DNA of 64,000 bases from Streptomyces sp. NBS 14/10 (GTDB taxonomy: Bacteria > Actinomycetota > Actinomycetes > Streptomycetales > Streptomycetaceae): assembly GCF_002224125.1 (NCBI RefSeq), contig NZ_NCSM01000014.1, forward strand, positions 667,091 through 731,090. Direction: 5' to 3'. Shown here piece after piece: positions 1 to 7,674 of this stretch. The notes beneath the pieces were generated by a model. It searched no databases and was not told the origin of the DNA. It saw only the letters and a program-made list of their open reading frames with translations. The translations under genes were made by a program, and so were the position numbers. Position 1 is the first letter of the stretch; each line of letters starts with the position of its first letter.

Positions 1-606
1 GGTGAGCACGGCCAGGCCGATGGGGATGTTGACGAAGAACACCCAGCGCCAGTCCAGGAGATCGGTGAGCGTGCCGCCGAGCAGCAGGCCGACCGTGGCG
101 CCGACGCCGCCCATGGCCGCATACACGCCCATCGCGGTGTTGCGCGGTTTGCCCTGGGGGAACGTGGTGGTGACCAGGGCCAGGGCGCTGGGCGCGGCGA
201 GTGCGGCGCCGACGCCCTGGAGGACACGGGCGCCGATCAGCAGGCCCTCGTCCGGGGCCAGGCCGCCCAGCAGGGAGGCCAGGGTGAAGACGGCGATGCC
301 GGTTTGGAACATGCGCCGCCGCCCGAACAGGTCACCGGCCCGTCCGCCGAGCAGCAGCAGTCCGCCGAAGGCCAGCGCGTAGGAGTTGACGATCCAGGCG
401 AGGTTCGCGTCGGTGACGTCGAGGTCGGTCTGGATGGCGGGCAGCGCGATATTGGTGATGGTGGCGTCGAGGACCACCATCAGCTGGGCGGCCGCGATCA
501 CGATCAGGGCCAGCCCGAGATGCCGGCCCCCGCCCGGCGGCGTGCTGGGCGTATCGGCCGGTGCGACGGCGGCAGCCGCACGGTCGGTGGACATGTTGGT
601 AGACAT
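1..606 (-). CDS. MFS drug exporter, DHA2 (EmrB/QacA) family, N-terminal part
   Basis: Reading from an ATG at 606, the protein has a short polar N-terminus and then the first helix with the motif LMVVLDATITNIALP, which is diagnostic of 14-TM DHA2 proton-driven drug pumps. It continues through RAGDLFGRRRMF (the MFS loop 2-3 motif) and WRWVFFVNIPIG before leaving the window at base 1, so about 202 residues are visible and the C-terminal half is absent. A second in-frame ATG lies at 594. The likely role is export of a small toxic compound across the inner membrane. The neighbouring WYL regulator and the palindrome at 725-747 suggest that transcription is controlled by that regulator. The substrate cannot be told from sequence. 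Confidence 0.9.
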   Translation of the reverse strand, partial: MSTNMSTDRAAAAVAPADTPSTPPGGGRHLGLALIVIAAAQLMVVLDATITNIALPAIQTDLDVTDANLAWIVNSYALAFGGLLLLGGRAGDLFGRRRMFQTGIAVFTLASLLGGLAPDEGLLIGARVLQGVGAALAAPSALALVTTTFPQGKPRNTAMGVYAAMGGVGATVGLLLGGTLTDLLDWRWVFFVNIPIGLAVLT

Positions 607-724
607 GAAAAAAGGGCTCCAGAGGAGAGTTGATTGGCCCTGCGGCGCAAACGGCTTGCAAGGTTGCCGAGAAAGCAGGTCTGCGGATGAGGGAGTCGGT
701 ATCTGCGTTCGATCATCCCAGCGG

Positions 725-747
725 TATATGACAATCGACGTCATATA
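725..747. promoter_or_regulatory. Putative WYL-regulator operator, copy 1
   Basis: Inverted repeat TATATGAC, 7-nt spacer, GTCATATA. It lies in the 150-bp gap between the MFS pump gene and the 3' end of the WYL regulator, about 118 bp upstream of the pump start. The same half-sites with the same 7-nt spacer recur at 1823-1843 in front of the regulator gene. That pattern is what an autoregulator that also controls its neighbour would show. Binding is inferred, not demonstrated. Confidence 0.6.
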
Positions 748-756
748 TCGGGGGGA

Positions 757-1758
757 CTATTCGATCGGCACGGTTTCGGGGTACAGGGCCGCCGTCGCCT
801 GTGCCGCCTCCCGGAGCGCGTTCCGGAGTTCGGGAGGATCGATGACCTCGACCTCCGGCCCGAAGGCCAGCAGGATGGTGGCGTGGCCGAGTGAATGGAA
901 CCGCAGCGTCAGCTCGGTCGCCGGTGTGTCCGGGCCGTCGCCGTCGTGGATGCCGTGTACGCCCTCGGGGTCGGTGAGCTCGGTTTGGTGGACCCGGAGG
1001 AACCGGGTGCGGGAGTCGGCGGCCACCCGGACCGTGACCTTCACGGGCCGCTCCAGGTTCTCGACCTCGCGGCGCAGGTCCTGCCATACGTGCTGCAGCT
1101 CCACCCCAGGGCGGAGCCGGGCTTGTTCGGACAGGACGCGTGCGGTCACGAGCCGATCGGCGCGGAAGAGCTTCGGCCGGGTCTGGTGGTCGGCCACCAG
1201 GTACCAGACGCCGGCCTTGTTCACGAGCCCGTACGCATCCAGCGTGTAGGAGCGTTCGCTGCCGTCACGGCCGTGGCGGTAACGGACGCGCAGCCGCCGG
1301 TCACCGAACACCGCGTCCTGCAAACGGGCCAGCTCCGGGACCGGAGCGGGAGCGGCGCCGGTGCGCCACCGGTCGGGCTCGATGAACACGCGGCGGCTGG
1401 CCAGGTCGGCGTCCGGGCGGTGGACCTCGGGGAGCACCGCCATGATCTTGCGGAGGGCGGACCCCATGGCCTGACCCAGCCCGAGATCCGCGTGGGCACT
1501 GTCGGACAGCAGAACGAACAGCGCCCGTGTCTCGTCCGCCGTGAGGCCGCTGACGTCCGTACGGTATCCGGGCACCAGCGCGATGCCGCCGCGCGCCCCG
1601 CGCTCCGTGTAGACCGGGACGCCCGCCGCCGACAGGGCCTCGACGTCACGCATCACCGTCCGTACGGACACCTCAAGGCGCTCGGCCAGCTCCCTGGCGG
1701 ACGTCTGCCCATGCGTCTGCAGCAGGAGCAGAAGCGCCAGCAGCCGCTCGGAACGCAC
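757..1758 (-). CDS. HTH and WYL domain transcriptional regulator (YafY/DeoR-like)
   Basis: This 333-residue cytoplasmic regulator starts at a GTG (1758); an in-frame stop directly upstream excludes an earlier start. Residues 5-55 form an HTH_11/DeoR-type winged helix (SARELAERLEVSVRTVMRDV). The middle holds the WYL ligand-sensing fold (YTLDAYGLVNKAGVWYLVA), followed by a WCX-type C-terminal extension that ends in VIDPPELRNALREAA. WYL proteins sense small molecules or nucleic acids through an Sm-like barrel. The regulator is followed on the same strand by the MFS pump. Matching palindromes lie in front of both genes, so autoregulation and control of the pump are likely. The inducer is unknown. 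Confidence 0.9.
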   Translation of the reverse strand: MRSERLLALLLLLQTHGQTSARELAERLEVSVRTVMRDVEALSAAGVPVYTERGARGGIALVPGYRTDVSGLTADETRALFVLLSDSAHADLGLGQAMGSALRKIMAVLPEVHRPDADLASRRVFIEPDRWRTGAAPAPVPELARLQDAVFGDRRLRVRYRHGRDGSERSYTLDAYGLVNKAGVWYLVADHQTRPKLFRADRLVTARVLSEQARLRPGVELQHVWQDLRREVENLERPVKVTVRVAADSRTRFLRVHQTELTDPEGVHGIHDGDGPDTPATELTLRFHSLGHATILLAFGPEVEVIDPPELRNALREAAQATAALYPETVPIE

Positions 1759-1822
1759 AGCTCACCCCCGCTTCTCCTCGTGGTCATCGTTCGATGGGAA
1801 CGCCTCCACCGTAAAGCTCGAA

Positions 1823-1843
1823 ATATGACAGGCAGCGTCATAT
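1823..1843. promoter_or_regulatory. Putative WYL-regulator operator, copy 2
   Basis: Perfect inverted repeat ATATGAC, 7-nt spacer, GTCATAT, about 65 bp upstream of the GTG start of the WYL regulator. It carries the same half-sites and spacer length as the copy at 725-747. The AT-rich arms stand out from the GC-rich surroundings. Confidence 0.6.
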
Positions 1844-1894
1844 ATGGGAAAGCGGAGAGGGCAGAGACGGCGCCTTGTCCCGCGACCCCGGGCC

Positions 1895-2761
1895 TCAGCC
1901 GGACGACACCGCCCGCAGGGCCCGCAGCGCACCCGGGTGGCGGCCGGTGAGGCGGTCGAGGGCGGCGGAGGTGGCGTCGTCGGCGGGGAGGTGGACGATG
2001 AGGCGCTGATCGTCGTCGGCAGGCAGTTCGAGGGTTTCGTACGCCAGCCGGAGCTCGCCCACCTCGGGGTGGCGCAGCCGGGTGACCCCGCTGGAGCGGG
2101 GTAGGCCGGGCAGGGTGGCCACGCGCTCGCCGAAGGCGTCTCCGGTGATGACGGTCAACTCGTCGGCGAGGTGGGCGACATGGGGGTCCGCGCGGAAGGG
2201 GCCCTGCTTGAGGGCGGCGACCTGTTCGTCGGCGACATGGGCCCAGTCGGGGTACGCGGTGCGGGCGCGCGGGTCGGTGAAGACGAAGCGGGCGAGGTTC
2301 GGCTCGCTGCCGTCCAGCAGGCCGATGGGGCCCGCCAGCCGTTCGTAGCCGGCCGTGTGGGCGAGGATGTCGCCGAGCCGGTTGAGCAGGACGGCCGGGG
2401 CGGGCTCCAGGCGGTCGAGCAGGGCGCGTACGGTCGGGCGCACCGTACGGGCCGGGCCCGCGTCGCCCCGGCAGCTGAAGCCGGGCTCGGCGCCCTTGGT
2501 CAGCCGGTGCAGATGGACGCGTTCGGCGGTGGTGAGGCGGAGCGCGTCGGCCAGCGCGGAGATCACCTGCGCGGAGGGGCGGCGGTCGCGGCCCTGCTCA
2601 AGCCGGGTCACATACTCCACGCTGACCCCGGCCAGCGTGGCCAGCTCGGCCCGGCGCAGCCCGGGCGTACGGCGGCGAGGGCCGGTGGGCAGGCCCACCT
2701 CGGCGGGGGTGACCGCCTCCCGGCGGAGGCGCAGGAACATGCCCAGCTCGTTGTCGCTCAC
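1895..2761 (-). CDS. XRE-family regulator with MmyB-like ligand-binding domain
   Basis: 288 residues from a GTG start at 2761. The N-terminal HTH_3 region covers residues 5-75, with RRAELATLAGVSVEYVTRLE as the helix-turn-helix. The rest matches the MmyB-type PAS-like domain, with the family signatures NRLGDILAHT, PNLARFVFTDP and the closing segment ELRLAYETLELP. Family members usually sit divergently from a redox enzyme that they control. Here the partner is the FMN reductase starting at 2947, with 185 bp between the two starts, so control of that promoter is the best inference. The ligand is unknown. Confidence 0.88.
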   Translation of the reverse strand: MSDNELGMFLRLRREAVTPAEVGLPTGPRRRTPGLRRAELATLAGVSVEYVTRLEQGRDRRPSAQVISALADALRLTTAERVHLHRLTKGAEPGFSCRGDAGPARTVRPTVRALLDRLEPAPAVLLNRLGDILAHTAGYERLAGPIGLLDGSEPNLARFVFTDPRARTAYPDWAHVADEQVAALKQGPFRADPHVAHLADELTVITGDAFGERVATLPGLPRSSGVTRLRHPEVGELRLAYETLELPADDDQRLIVHLPADDATSAALDRLTGRHPGALRALRAVSSG

Positions 2762-2891
2762 CGTATGAACGTAACAGCCGGGTTGAACGGGATCGTGGCC
2801 CTGCCACTACCAGTCTCCGCCCGGCCTTCCTGGCCCTGGCGCGGCCCGGCAGATTGGACGCCGTGGCCCTCCCGGCCACTTCGCCACCTCG

Positions 2892-2921
2892 GCGAGAACC
2901 ACCTCAGCGAGAACCACCTCA
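2892..2921 (+). repeat. 15-bp perfect tandem repeat in the FMN reductase leader
   Basis: Two adjacent exact copies of GCGAGAACCACCTCA end 25 bp before the start codon of the FMN reductase gene, just upstream of its AAGGAG ribosome binding site. This is within the promoter/leader region shared with the divergent XRE regulator, so it could be a direct-repeat operator or a simple replication-slippage duplication. Confidence 0.7.
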
Positions 2922-2946
2922 TCAGCAACAAGGAGCACGCACAGCC

Positions 2947-3549
2947 ATGTCCAGCCAGACCCTCAAGCTCGCAGTGATCCTCGGCAGCGTCCGGGAGGGC
3001 CGGTTCGGCCCGACGGTCGCGAACTGGTTCGTCGAACAGGCCGAGGCACACGGCCGGTTCGCCGTGGACCTCATCGACCTGGCAGACACCCCGCTGCCGC
3101 TCGCCCTGCCGCCCATGCCGCCCGCGATGGAGCCGAACCTGCCCCGCCCCGCCGAGATGGCCGACCTCACGGCGCGGCTCGCGGCGGCCGACGCGTTCGT
3201 CGTGCTGACGCCGGACTACAACCGCGCCTACCCGGCCGCGCTGAAGGCCGCGATCGACTGGCACTACCTCGAGTGGCAGACCAAGCCGGTCGGCTTCGTC
3301 GGCTACAGCGGGGCCAGCGGCGGCCTGCTGGCCATCGAGGGCCTGCGTCAGGTCTTCAACGAGCTGCAGGCCCACACGGTCCGCGACTACGTCTCCTTCC
3401 CTCGCTACTACGAGCTGTTCGGCCCCGACGGCACGCTCAAGGACCCCGAGGGCCCGAACGCCGCGGCGAAGACGATGCTGGACCAGCTGTTGTGGTGGGG
3501 GTCTGTCCTCCACGACGCCCGGCGCGACCGCCCGTTCGCCGCGGCGTAG
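2947..3549 (+). CDS. NADPH-dependent FMN reductase family protein
   Basis: 200 residues, flavodoxin-like fold. The phosphate-binding loop GSVREGRFGPTVANW (residues ~12-26) and the second flavin loop TPDYNRAYPAALKAAIDW are clear, which identifies the SsuE/YieF-type FMN reductase superfamily. The ATG at 2947 is chosen because AAGGAG lies 8 nt upstream and homologues begin close to this point; an upstream in-frame ATG at 2854 would read through non-conserved sequence. The enzyme uses NAD(P)H to reduce free or bound flavin, and related proteins act as quinone or azo reductases. It is divergent from the MmyB-type regulator, its probable controller. Confidence 0.88.
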   Translation: MSSQTLKLAVILGSVREGRFGPTVANWFVEQAEAHGRFAVDLIDLADTPLPLALPPMPPAMEPNLPRPAEMADLTARLAAADAFVVLTPDYNRAYPAALKAAIDWHYLEWQTKPVGFVGYSGASGGLLAIEGLRQVFNELQAHTVRDYVSFPRYYELFGPDGTLKDPEGPNAAAKTMLDQLLWWGSVLHDARRDRPFAAA

Positions 3550-3577
3550 TACGCGGCGCAGTACGGGGTGGGGGCGG

Positions 3578-4369
3578 TCAGCCGAAGGGGACCCGGTCCA
3601 GCCAGAAGTCGAGGAGTCGCGCGTCCCCCAGCACCTCGACGCCCTCGCCGTGGGCCGGGCGCCGGCGGTAGACCAGCAGCAGAAGCTCGGCCAGCGGGGC
3701 CCGCACGGCGACGGCGGCCTTCTCATGGGCCCGCCGCCAGGCGATCACCTCGCCGGTGAGGTCGACCACCCACTCCGCCGCCGCATCGGGGGCGGTGTCC
3801 GTGGCGTGGAGGTGGATGGTGCGGTCGGGGCCCAGCAACTCACGCATCCGGGTATGGATCTCGAAGTGCATCGGCAGCGAGCCGAGTTCCATCCACTCGT
3901 CGAGAGCGTCGAGGGCCACGTCCTCGGCGAGGGCGAACTCCGCGCCGAGCGCCAGCGTCGCATCGGCCCGGTGCACGACCGTCTCATGCGTGAACCGGCG
4001 GGCGAAGAAGGCCGCGGTCCCGCCGGGCACCGGGGTCCACACCTCCACGTCGGGCCCCGCCGCGCGCAGCGTGTCCGCCAGCAGCCCGGCACCCTCGGAG
4101 AGCCAGGGGCCGAGCACGGCGGGGTCCTCATGGGCGTACGGGGACAGGTCGCGGAAGTGGTCGTCGGGGAGCGGGCTCGTCGCCCGGGTCCGTACGATCT
4201 CAGCGCCCCAGCGCTGGGCGCCGCCGAGATGGCGCAGCAGCTGCCCGACGTTCCAGCCCGGGCAGGACGGCACGGGGGCCGTCAGGTCCGCCCCCTTGAT
4301 GAGCGGCCGCAACAGGTCGGTCTGCGCGGCGATCTCGGCACATAGGCGATCGTGACTCAGAACGGTCAT
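3578..4369 (-). CDS. Maleylpyruvate isomerase-family mycothiol-dependent enzyme
   Basis: 263 residues starting at ATG 4369. The N-terminal DinB-like four-helix domain contains the family signature VPSCPGWNVGQLLRHLGGAQRW and later RRFTHETVVHRADA. Its histidine and acidic residues form the divalent-metal site in MDMPI-type enzymes. The C-terminal part (IHLHATDTAPDAAAEWVVDL onwards) is the usual sterol-carrier-like MDMPI_C domain. Family members act on mycothiol conjugates in actinomycetes, but substrates differ and most are uncharacterised. The stop lies 28 bp from the convergent FMN reductase gene. The specific reaction is not assignable. Confidence 0.87.
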   Translation of the reverse strand: MTVLSHDRLCAEIAAQTDLLRPLIKGADLTAPVPSCPGWNVGQLLRHLGGAQRWGAEIVRTRATSPLPDDHFRDLSPYAHEDPAVLGPWLSEGAGLLADTLRAAGPDVEVWTPVPGGTAAFFARRFTHETVVHRADATLALGAEFALAEDVALDALDEWMELGSLPMHFEIHTRMRELLGPDRTIHLHATDTAPDAAAEWVVDLTGEVIAWRRAHEKAAVAVRAPLAELLLLVYRRRPAHGEGVEVLGDARLLDFWLDRVPFG

Positions 4370-4416
4370 AGCGCCACGGTAGGGCGTGGCACTGACAGCG
4401 CCCGGTAGAGCAGGGA

Positions 4417-5673
4417 TCAGCGGGTGCCGGGGGCGGGCTCGGGGGCGGGCTCGGGCTCGGCTTCCTGTACGGGCTCCGGCTCCGGCTCCGGTTCCGGCTC
4501 CGGTTCGGGCTCCGGCTCCGGCTCCGTGAGCGTGCCCGCGATGAGCCAGGCCAGAGCGCACAGCGCGATCAGCGGGGCCAGTGCGGTGCGCAGACCGGCG
4601 ACGTCGGCGAGGGCGCCGATGGCCGGGCTGGCCACGCCCCCGACGCTGACGGCCAGGCCCAGCGTGACGCCGCTGGCCGTGCCGACCCGGTTCGGCAGAT
4701 AGTCCTGGCCCAGCGTGACGTGCAGCGAGAACGGCACGTACAGGGCGGCGGCCGTCAGCGCGGCGAAGGCGTAGAGGGCCGGCCCGGGGATGAACACCAG
4801 CCCGGCGACGGCGGGGACCGCCGCCCCGTAGGCGAGGCGCAGCGTACGGACGCGCCCCCAGCGCCCGGCCAGCGGGCCGCCCAGTACGGTGCCGACCGCG
4901 CCCCCGGCGAACAGCGTGAACAGCGCCGCCGACCCCGCCGCCGAGCCCCCGGGCACGCGCTGCTGGGCGTACAGGGCGATGAACGCGCTCAGGCCCACGT
5001 AGATGATCGAACGGCAGACGATGACCGCCGAGAGCCGCAGGAACTCCGGCCAGTTGTCCCGGCCGGTGCCCCGCGCGGCGGCCTGCTCGGCCGCCGCGCG
5101 CCGGGCCAGGGACCGGATCGCGGAGGCCGTCAGCACCACCCCGGCCACCGCGGGCACCATCAGCCACGGCGATGCGTTCAGCCCCCCGGCGGACAGCACC
5201 GGGGATACGGCGACGGGGGCGAGGGCGAAGCCGATGTTGCCGCCGAGGGAGTACCAGCCCATCGCCACATGGCTGCCGCGGCTCGCCGTCCGGGCCAGCC
5301 GCGCCGACTCGGGGTGGTAGGCGGCCACCCCGATGCCCGAGAGGGCGACCGCCAGGCAGGTGAGCGCGTACGAATCGCCGGGCCCGGACAGGGCGATGCC
5401 AAGACCCGCGCCCAGGGAGCTCACGGGGATCAGCCAGGGCATCGTCCACCGGTCGGTCAACGCCCCGAACAGGGGCTGCACGATCGAGGACAGCAGCGTG
5501 GCCGCCAGCACGATGCCGGACGCCGCCGCGTATCCGTAGTGGCGCTCGGCCACCAGGAACGGCACCAGGGTGGGCACAGCGCCCTGGTAGAAGTCCACGG
5601 TCGCGTGGCCGATGGCCATCATCGTGATCGGTCTGGATACGGAGCGGTCGCGGGAGTGGTTTTTCGGTGTCAC
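4417..5673 (-). CDS. MFS transporter, fosmidomycin-resistance (Fsr)-like, with Glu-Pro tail
   Basis: About 418 residues. The GTG at 5673 is preferred because the conserved first helix (MMAIGHATVDFYQGAVPTLV, the Fsr signature) follows shortly after; an earlier ATG at 5793 would overlap the divergent AraC gene. Twelve membrane segments are visible, with the loop motif FGALTDRW. The C-terminus is an unusual acidic Glu-Pro repeat run (encoded at about 4417-4530), predicted to be a rigid cytoplasmic extension. Fsr-like pumps export fosmidomycin-type antibiotics, but the substrate here is unknown. The gene is divergent from an AraC-family regulator with only 55 bp between the starts, which suggests control by it. 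Confidence 0.86.
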   Translation of the reverse strand: MTPKNHSRDRSVSRPITMMAIGHATVDFYQGAVPTLVPFLVAERHYGYAAASGIVLAATLLSSIVQPLFGALTDRWTMPWLIPVSSLGAGLGIALSGPGDSYALTCLAVALSGIGVAAYHPESARLARTASRGSHVAMGWYSLGGNIGFALAPVAVSPVLSAGGLNASPWLMVPAVAGVVLTASAIRSLARRAAAEQAAARGTGRDNWPEFLRLSAVIVCRSIIYVGLSAFIALYAQQRVPGGSAAGSAALFTLFAGGAVGTVLGGPLAGRWGRVRTLRLAYGAAVPAVAGLVFIPGPALYAFAALTAAALYVPFSLHVTLGQDYLPNRVGTASGVTLGLAVSVGGVASPAIGALADVAGLRTALAPLIALCALAWLIAGTLTEPEPEPEPEPEPEPEPEPVQEAEPEPAPEPAPGTR

Positions 5674-5700
5674 GCCGACGATCCTCCGGGCCCGGCGGGT

Positions 5701-5724
5701 TGGCAGGCTTCCGATAAACTGCCA
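5701..5724. promoter_or_regulatory. Candidate operator in the MFS/AraC divergent promoter
   Basis: Inverted repeat TGGCAG, 12-nt spacer, CTGCCA, within the 55-bp gap between the divergent MFS and AraC start codons. Its position would let one bound regulator influence both promoters. This is sequence evidence only. Confidence 0.4.
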
Positions 5725-5728
5725 GGTG

Positions 5729-6502
5729 ATGTCGGTATCCCGCCAAGCCTCCCGCCGGACCGTCCCGGCCCGGCCGCACCGGCCGACGACCACCCGCCTC
5801 CTGGACCCGGGCAGCGGGTTGTCCGCACACCGCCATGACGTACACCAGGTCGTCTACGCGGGGCGCGGTGTGCTGTCGGTGACGACGGAGGCCGGGAGCT
5901 GGGTCGCCCCCGCCACCCGGGCGATCTGGGTACCCGTCGGCACCCTGCACCAGCACCGGGCGTACGGGCGCACCGTGCTGCACGGCGTCGGCCTGCCGGT
6001 GGAGGCCAACCCGCTGGGCCTGGACCGGCCCGCCGTACTGGCGGTCGGCCCGCTGCTGCGCGAGCTGATCATCGCGTACAGCCGCCCGGACGCCGACCCC
6101 GGGACGGCGGAGTCCGGCCGGCTGCTCGCGGTCCTGCTCGACCAGTTGCGGCAGGCGCCGCAGCAGCCCCTGCATCTGCCCACGGCCCGGGATCCGCGGC
6201 TGGCCGCCGTATGCGCGCTCCTCCAGCACGACCCCGCGGACCCCCGGCCACTGCCCGAACTGGGCGCCCGGGTGGGGGCGAGCGCCCGCACGCTCACCCG
6301 CCTCTTCCGCGCCGAGATGGGCATGACGTTTCCTCAATGGCGCACCCAACTACGGCTGCACCACGCGCTGCTGCTCCTCTCCGACGGCCTGACCGTCACG
6401 GCGGTCGCCCACCGCTGCGGCTGGGCCTCGGCCAGCGCGTTCATCGACGTCTTCCGCCGCGCGTTCGGATACACCCCCGGCGACTACCGTACGCAGGCCT
6501 GA
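5729..6502 (+). CDS. AraC-family transcriptional regulator with cupin sensor
   Basis: 257 residues from ATG 5729 (an adjacent GTG at 5726 is possible). Residues 15-90 form an AraC_binding cupin (LSAHRHDVHQVVYAGRGVLSV). The C-terminal ~100 residues carry the two helix-turn-helix units (LGARVGASARTLTRLFRAE and VAHRCGWASASAFIDVFRRA), ending with the usual FGYTPGDYR. The architecture resembles the NimR/YdeC-like AraC regulators that control adjacent exporters. It is divergent from the Fsr-like MFS pump, the most likely target. The effector is unknown. Confidence 0.9.
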   Translation: MSVSRQASRRTVPARPHRPTTTRLLDPGSGLSAHRHDVHQVVYAGRGVLSVTTEAGSWVAPATRAIWVPVGTLHQHRAYGRTVLHGVGLPVEANPLGLDRPAVLAVGPLLRELIIAYSRPDADPGTAESGRLLAVLLDQLRQAPQQPLHLPTARDPRLAAVCALLQHDPADPRPLPELGARVGASARTLTRLFRAEMGMTFPQWRTQLRLHHALLLLSDGLTVTAVAHRCGWASASAFIDVFRRAFGYTPGDYRTQA

Positions 6503-6560
6503 CGCTGAGCCGTGGCTGCCTGGCGCCCGCCTGACGCCTGCCTGACGGTCAGCCTGACGG

Positions 6561-7415
6561 TCAGCCGCAGCCGATCCGCGCGGTCCCGACGGCGACGTCG
6601 TCGTACCAGAGGGTGTCGTCCCCCTCGCCGTAGCTCTCCCAGCCCAGCCGCAGATCCGTGGGCGCGGGGCGCCAGCCGCCCCGGGCCAGCCACTGCTGGT
6701 CGACGTCCTGGGTCGGGGTGCCGTCCACGACCAGGCCGGTGACGAGGGAGCCGTTGACCCAGGTGTCCAGGCGGCCCCCGGAGCGGTCGAGCCGGAACTC
6801 CAGGCAGGTCCAGGTGTTGAGCGGCAGCGGCGTGGACAGCGCCACGCCCGCTGGGCTCTGCGCGGGGAGGGTCGCGTCGTCGGACTCGCGGTTCCACTGG
6901 AGGGCCTTGTTCTGCCCGCCCATCCGCAGGTCCTTGGAGTTGTCGTTGGTGTCGCGCAGGGCGGCGAACGTGACGTGCTGGGCCGGGAGCGCGGTGGTGT
7001 GGCGGACCCAGAAGCGCGCGTACAGCTCGGAGCCGGCCGGGACGTCGGACAGGGACGTACCGGCGAAGGCGTGATTGCAGTACCCGGCCTTGCCGGTCAC
7101 TCGTACGGACTTGGCGCCGGCGTGGGCGACGGTCGAGTCCACGGTCGCGGTGCCGGTGCCGGAGCAGTTGGCCACGGTCGTGGTCCAGCGGCCTGAGGGG
7201 GCGGTGCCGGTCTGCGACTCGAAGTCCTCGCAGAAGCCGTTCGCCGCGCAGGCGGCGGCGGGGCGGGCTTGGGTGGAGGGGCCGGCTGCGGAGGCGGCGG
7301 GGGTGACGGCCGCCGCGGCGGCCAGTGCGGCGGTCGCGGCGGCGAGGGTGCGGAGGCGGTTGGGCTTGCGGGGGTGGGGGTTGCGGTGGGGGTTCGGGTG
7401 CGGGGCGGGTGCCAT
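6561..7415 (-). CDS. Secreted jelly-roll (Cip1/polysaccharide-lyase-like) protein under a CebR-type site
   Basis: 284 residues from ATG 7415, preceded by AAGGAGG. The N-terminus is a long Sec signal (basic His/Pro/Arg stretch, Ala-rich hydrophobic core, cleavage near PAASA). The mature part starts CAANGFCEDFESQTG and contains ELYARFWVRHT, LEFRLDRSGGRLDTWVNG and a final DDVAVGTARIGC. These are features of single-domain concanavalin-like beta-jelly rolls such as Cip1 and polysaccharide lyases. Paired cysteines suggest extracellular disulfides. The perfect palindrome at 7450-7465 matches the CebR cello-oligosaccharide operator of Streptomyces, so a role in cellulose or beta-glucan utilisation is inferred. 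Catalytic residues were not identified. Confidence 0.78.
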   Translation of the reverse strand: MAPAPHPNPHRNPHPRKPNRLRTLAAATAALAAAAAVTPAASAAGPSTQARPAAACAANGFCEDFESQTGTAPSGRWTTTVANCSGTGTATVDSTVAHAGAKSVRVTGKAGYCNHAFAGTSLSDVPAGSELYARFWVRHTTALPAQHVTFAALRDTNDNSKDLRMGGQNKALQWNRESDDATLPAQSPAGVALSTPLPLNTWTCLEFRLDRSGGRLDTWVNGSLVTGLVVDGTPTQDVDQQWLARGGWRPAPTDLRLGWESYGEGDDTLWYDDVAVGTARIGCG

Positions 7416-7449
7416 GGGGTCCTCCTTCGGGGGTGCGGGAGTTGTCGTG

Positions 7450-7465
7450 ATGGGAGCGCTCCCAT
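7450..7465. promoter_or_regulatory. CebR-type operator
   Basis: Perfect palindrome ATGGGAGCGCTCCCAT, which contains the 14-bp CebR box TGGGAGCGCTCCCA known from the Streptomyces cellobiose/cellotriose regulon. It lies 35-50 bp upstream of the start codon of the secreted jelly-roll protein, where a LacI-family repressor would block transcription until cello-oligosaccharides are present. Confidence 0.85.
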
Positions 7466-7627
7466 TCAGGGAATGTAGCCGTGAGCATGACAGTCCGGAA
7501 GTCGGTCGGCGGTGTTTTGAGCGGTGCTTTGAACCGACGCCGCCGACGAGCCGTAAGGGATAACGGCGGCCCAGAGCTCCCGAGCCTGGTCCGCCGTGTC
7601 GCCGTCGGGGTGTCTAACAGTTGGCGG

Positions 7628-7660
7628 ATTGACTTGGTTTTCCTGGGTTTTCCCGGGTGT
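7628..7660 (+). repeat. Left end inverted repeat of the TnpB element
   Basis: This 33-bp segment matches the reverse complement of 9748-9780 at 27 positions. It contains a 6-bp GC hairpin with a TTTT loop at 7642-7657. It lies 14 bp before the tnpB start codon. Confidence 0.65.
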
Positions 7661-7674
7661 CGTGGGTGGGGTGA

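Noticed and set aside
4370..6349. A long upstream extension of the maleylpyruvate-isomerase-family gene
   Set aside because: The extension is antisense or out-of-frame translation of the MFS and AraC genes, and the conserved protein begins at 4369.
6543..6563. Two TGACGGTCA palindromes at the end of the secreted-protein gene as operator sites
   Set aside because: They lie at the convergent 3' ends of two genes, overlapping a stop codon, where a terminator or chance repeat is more likely than an operator.
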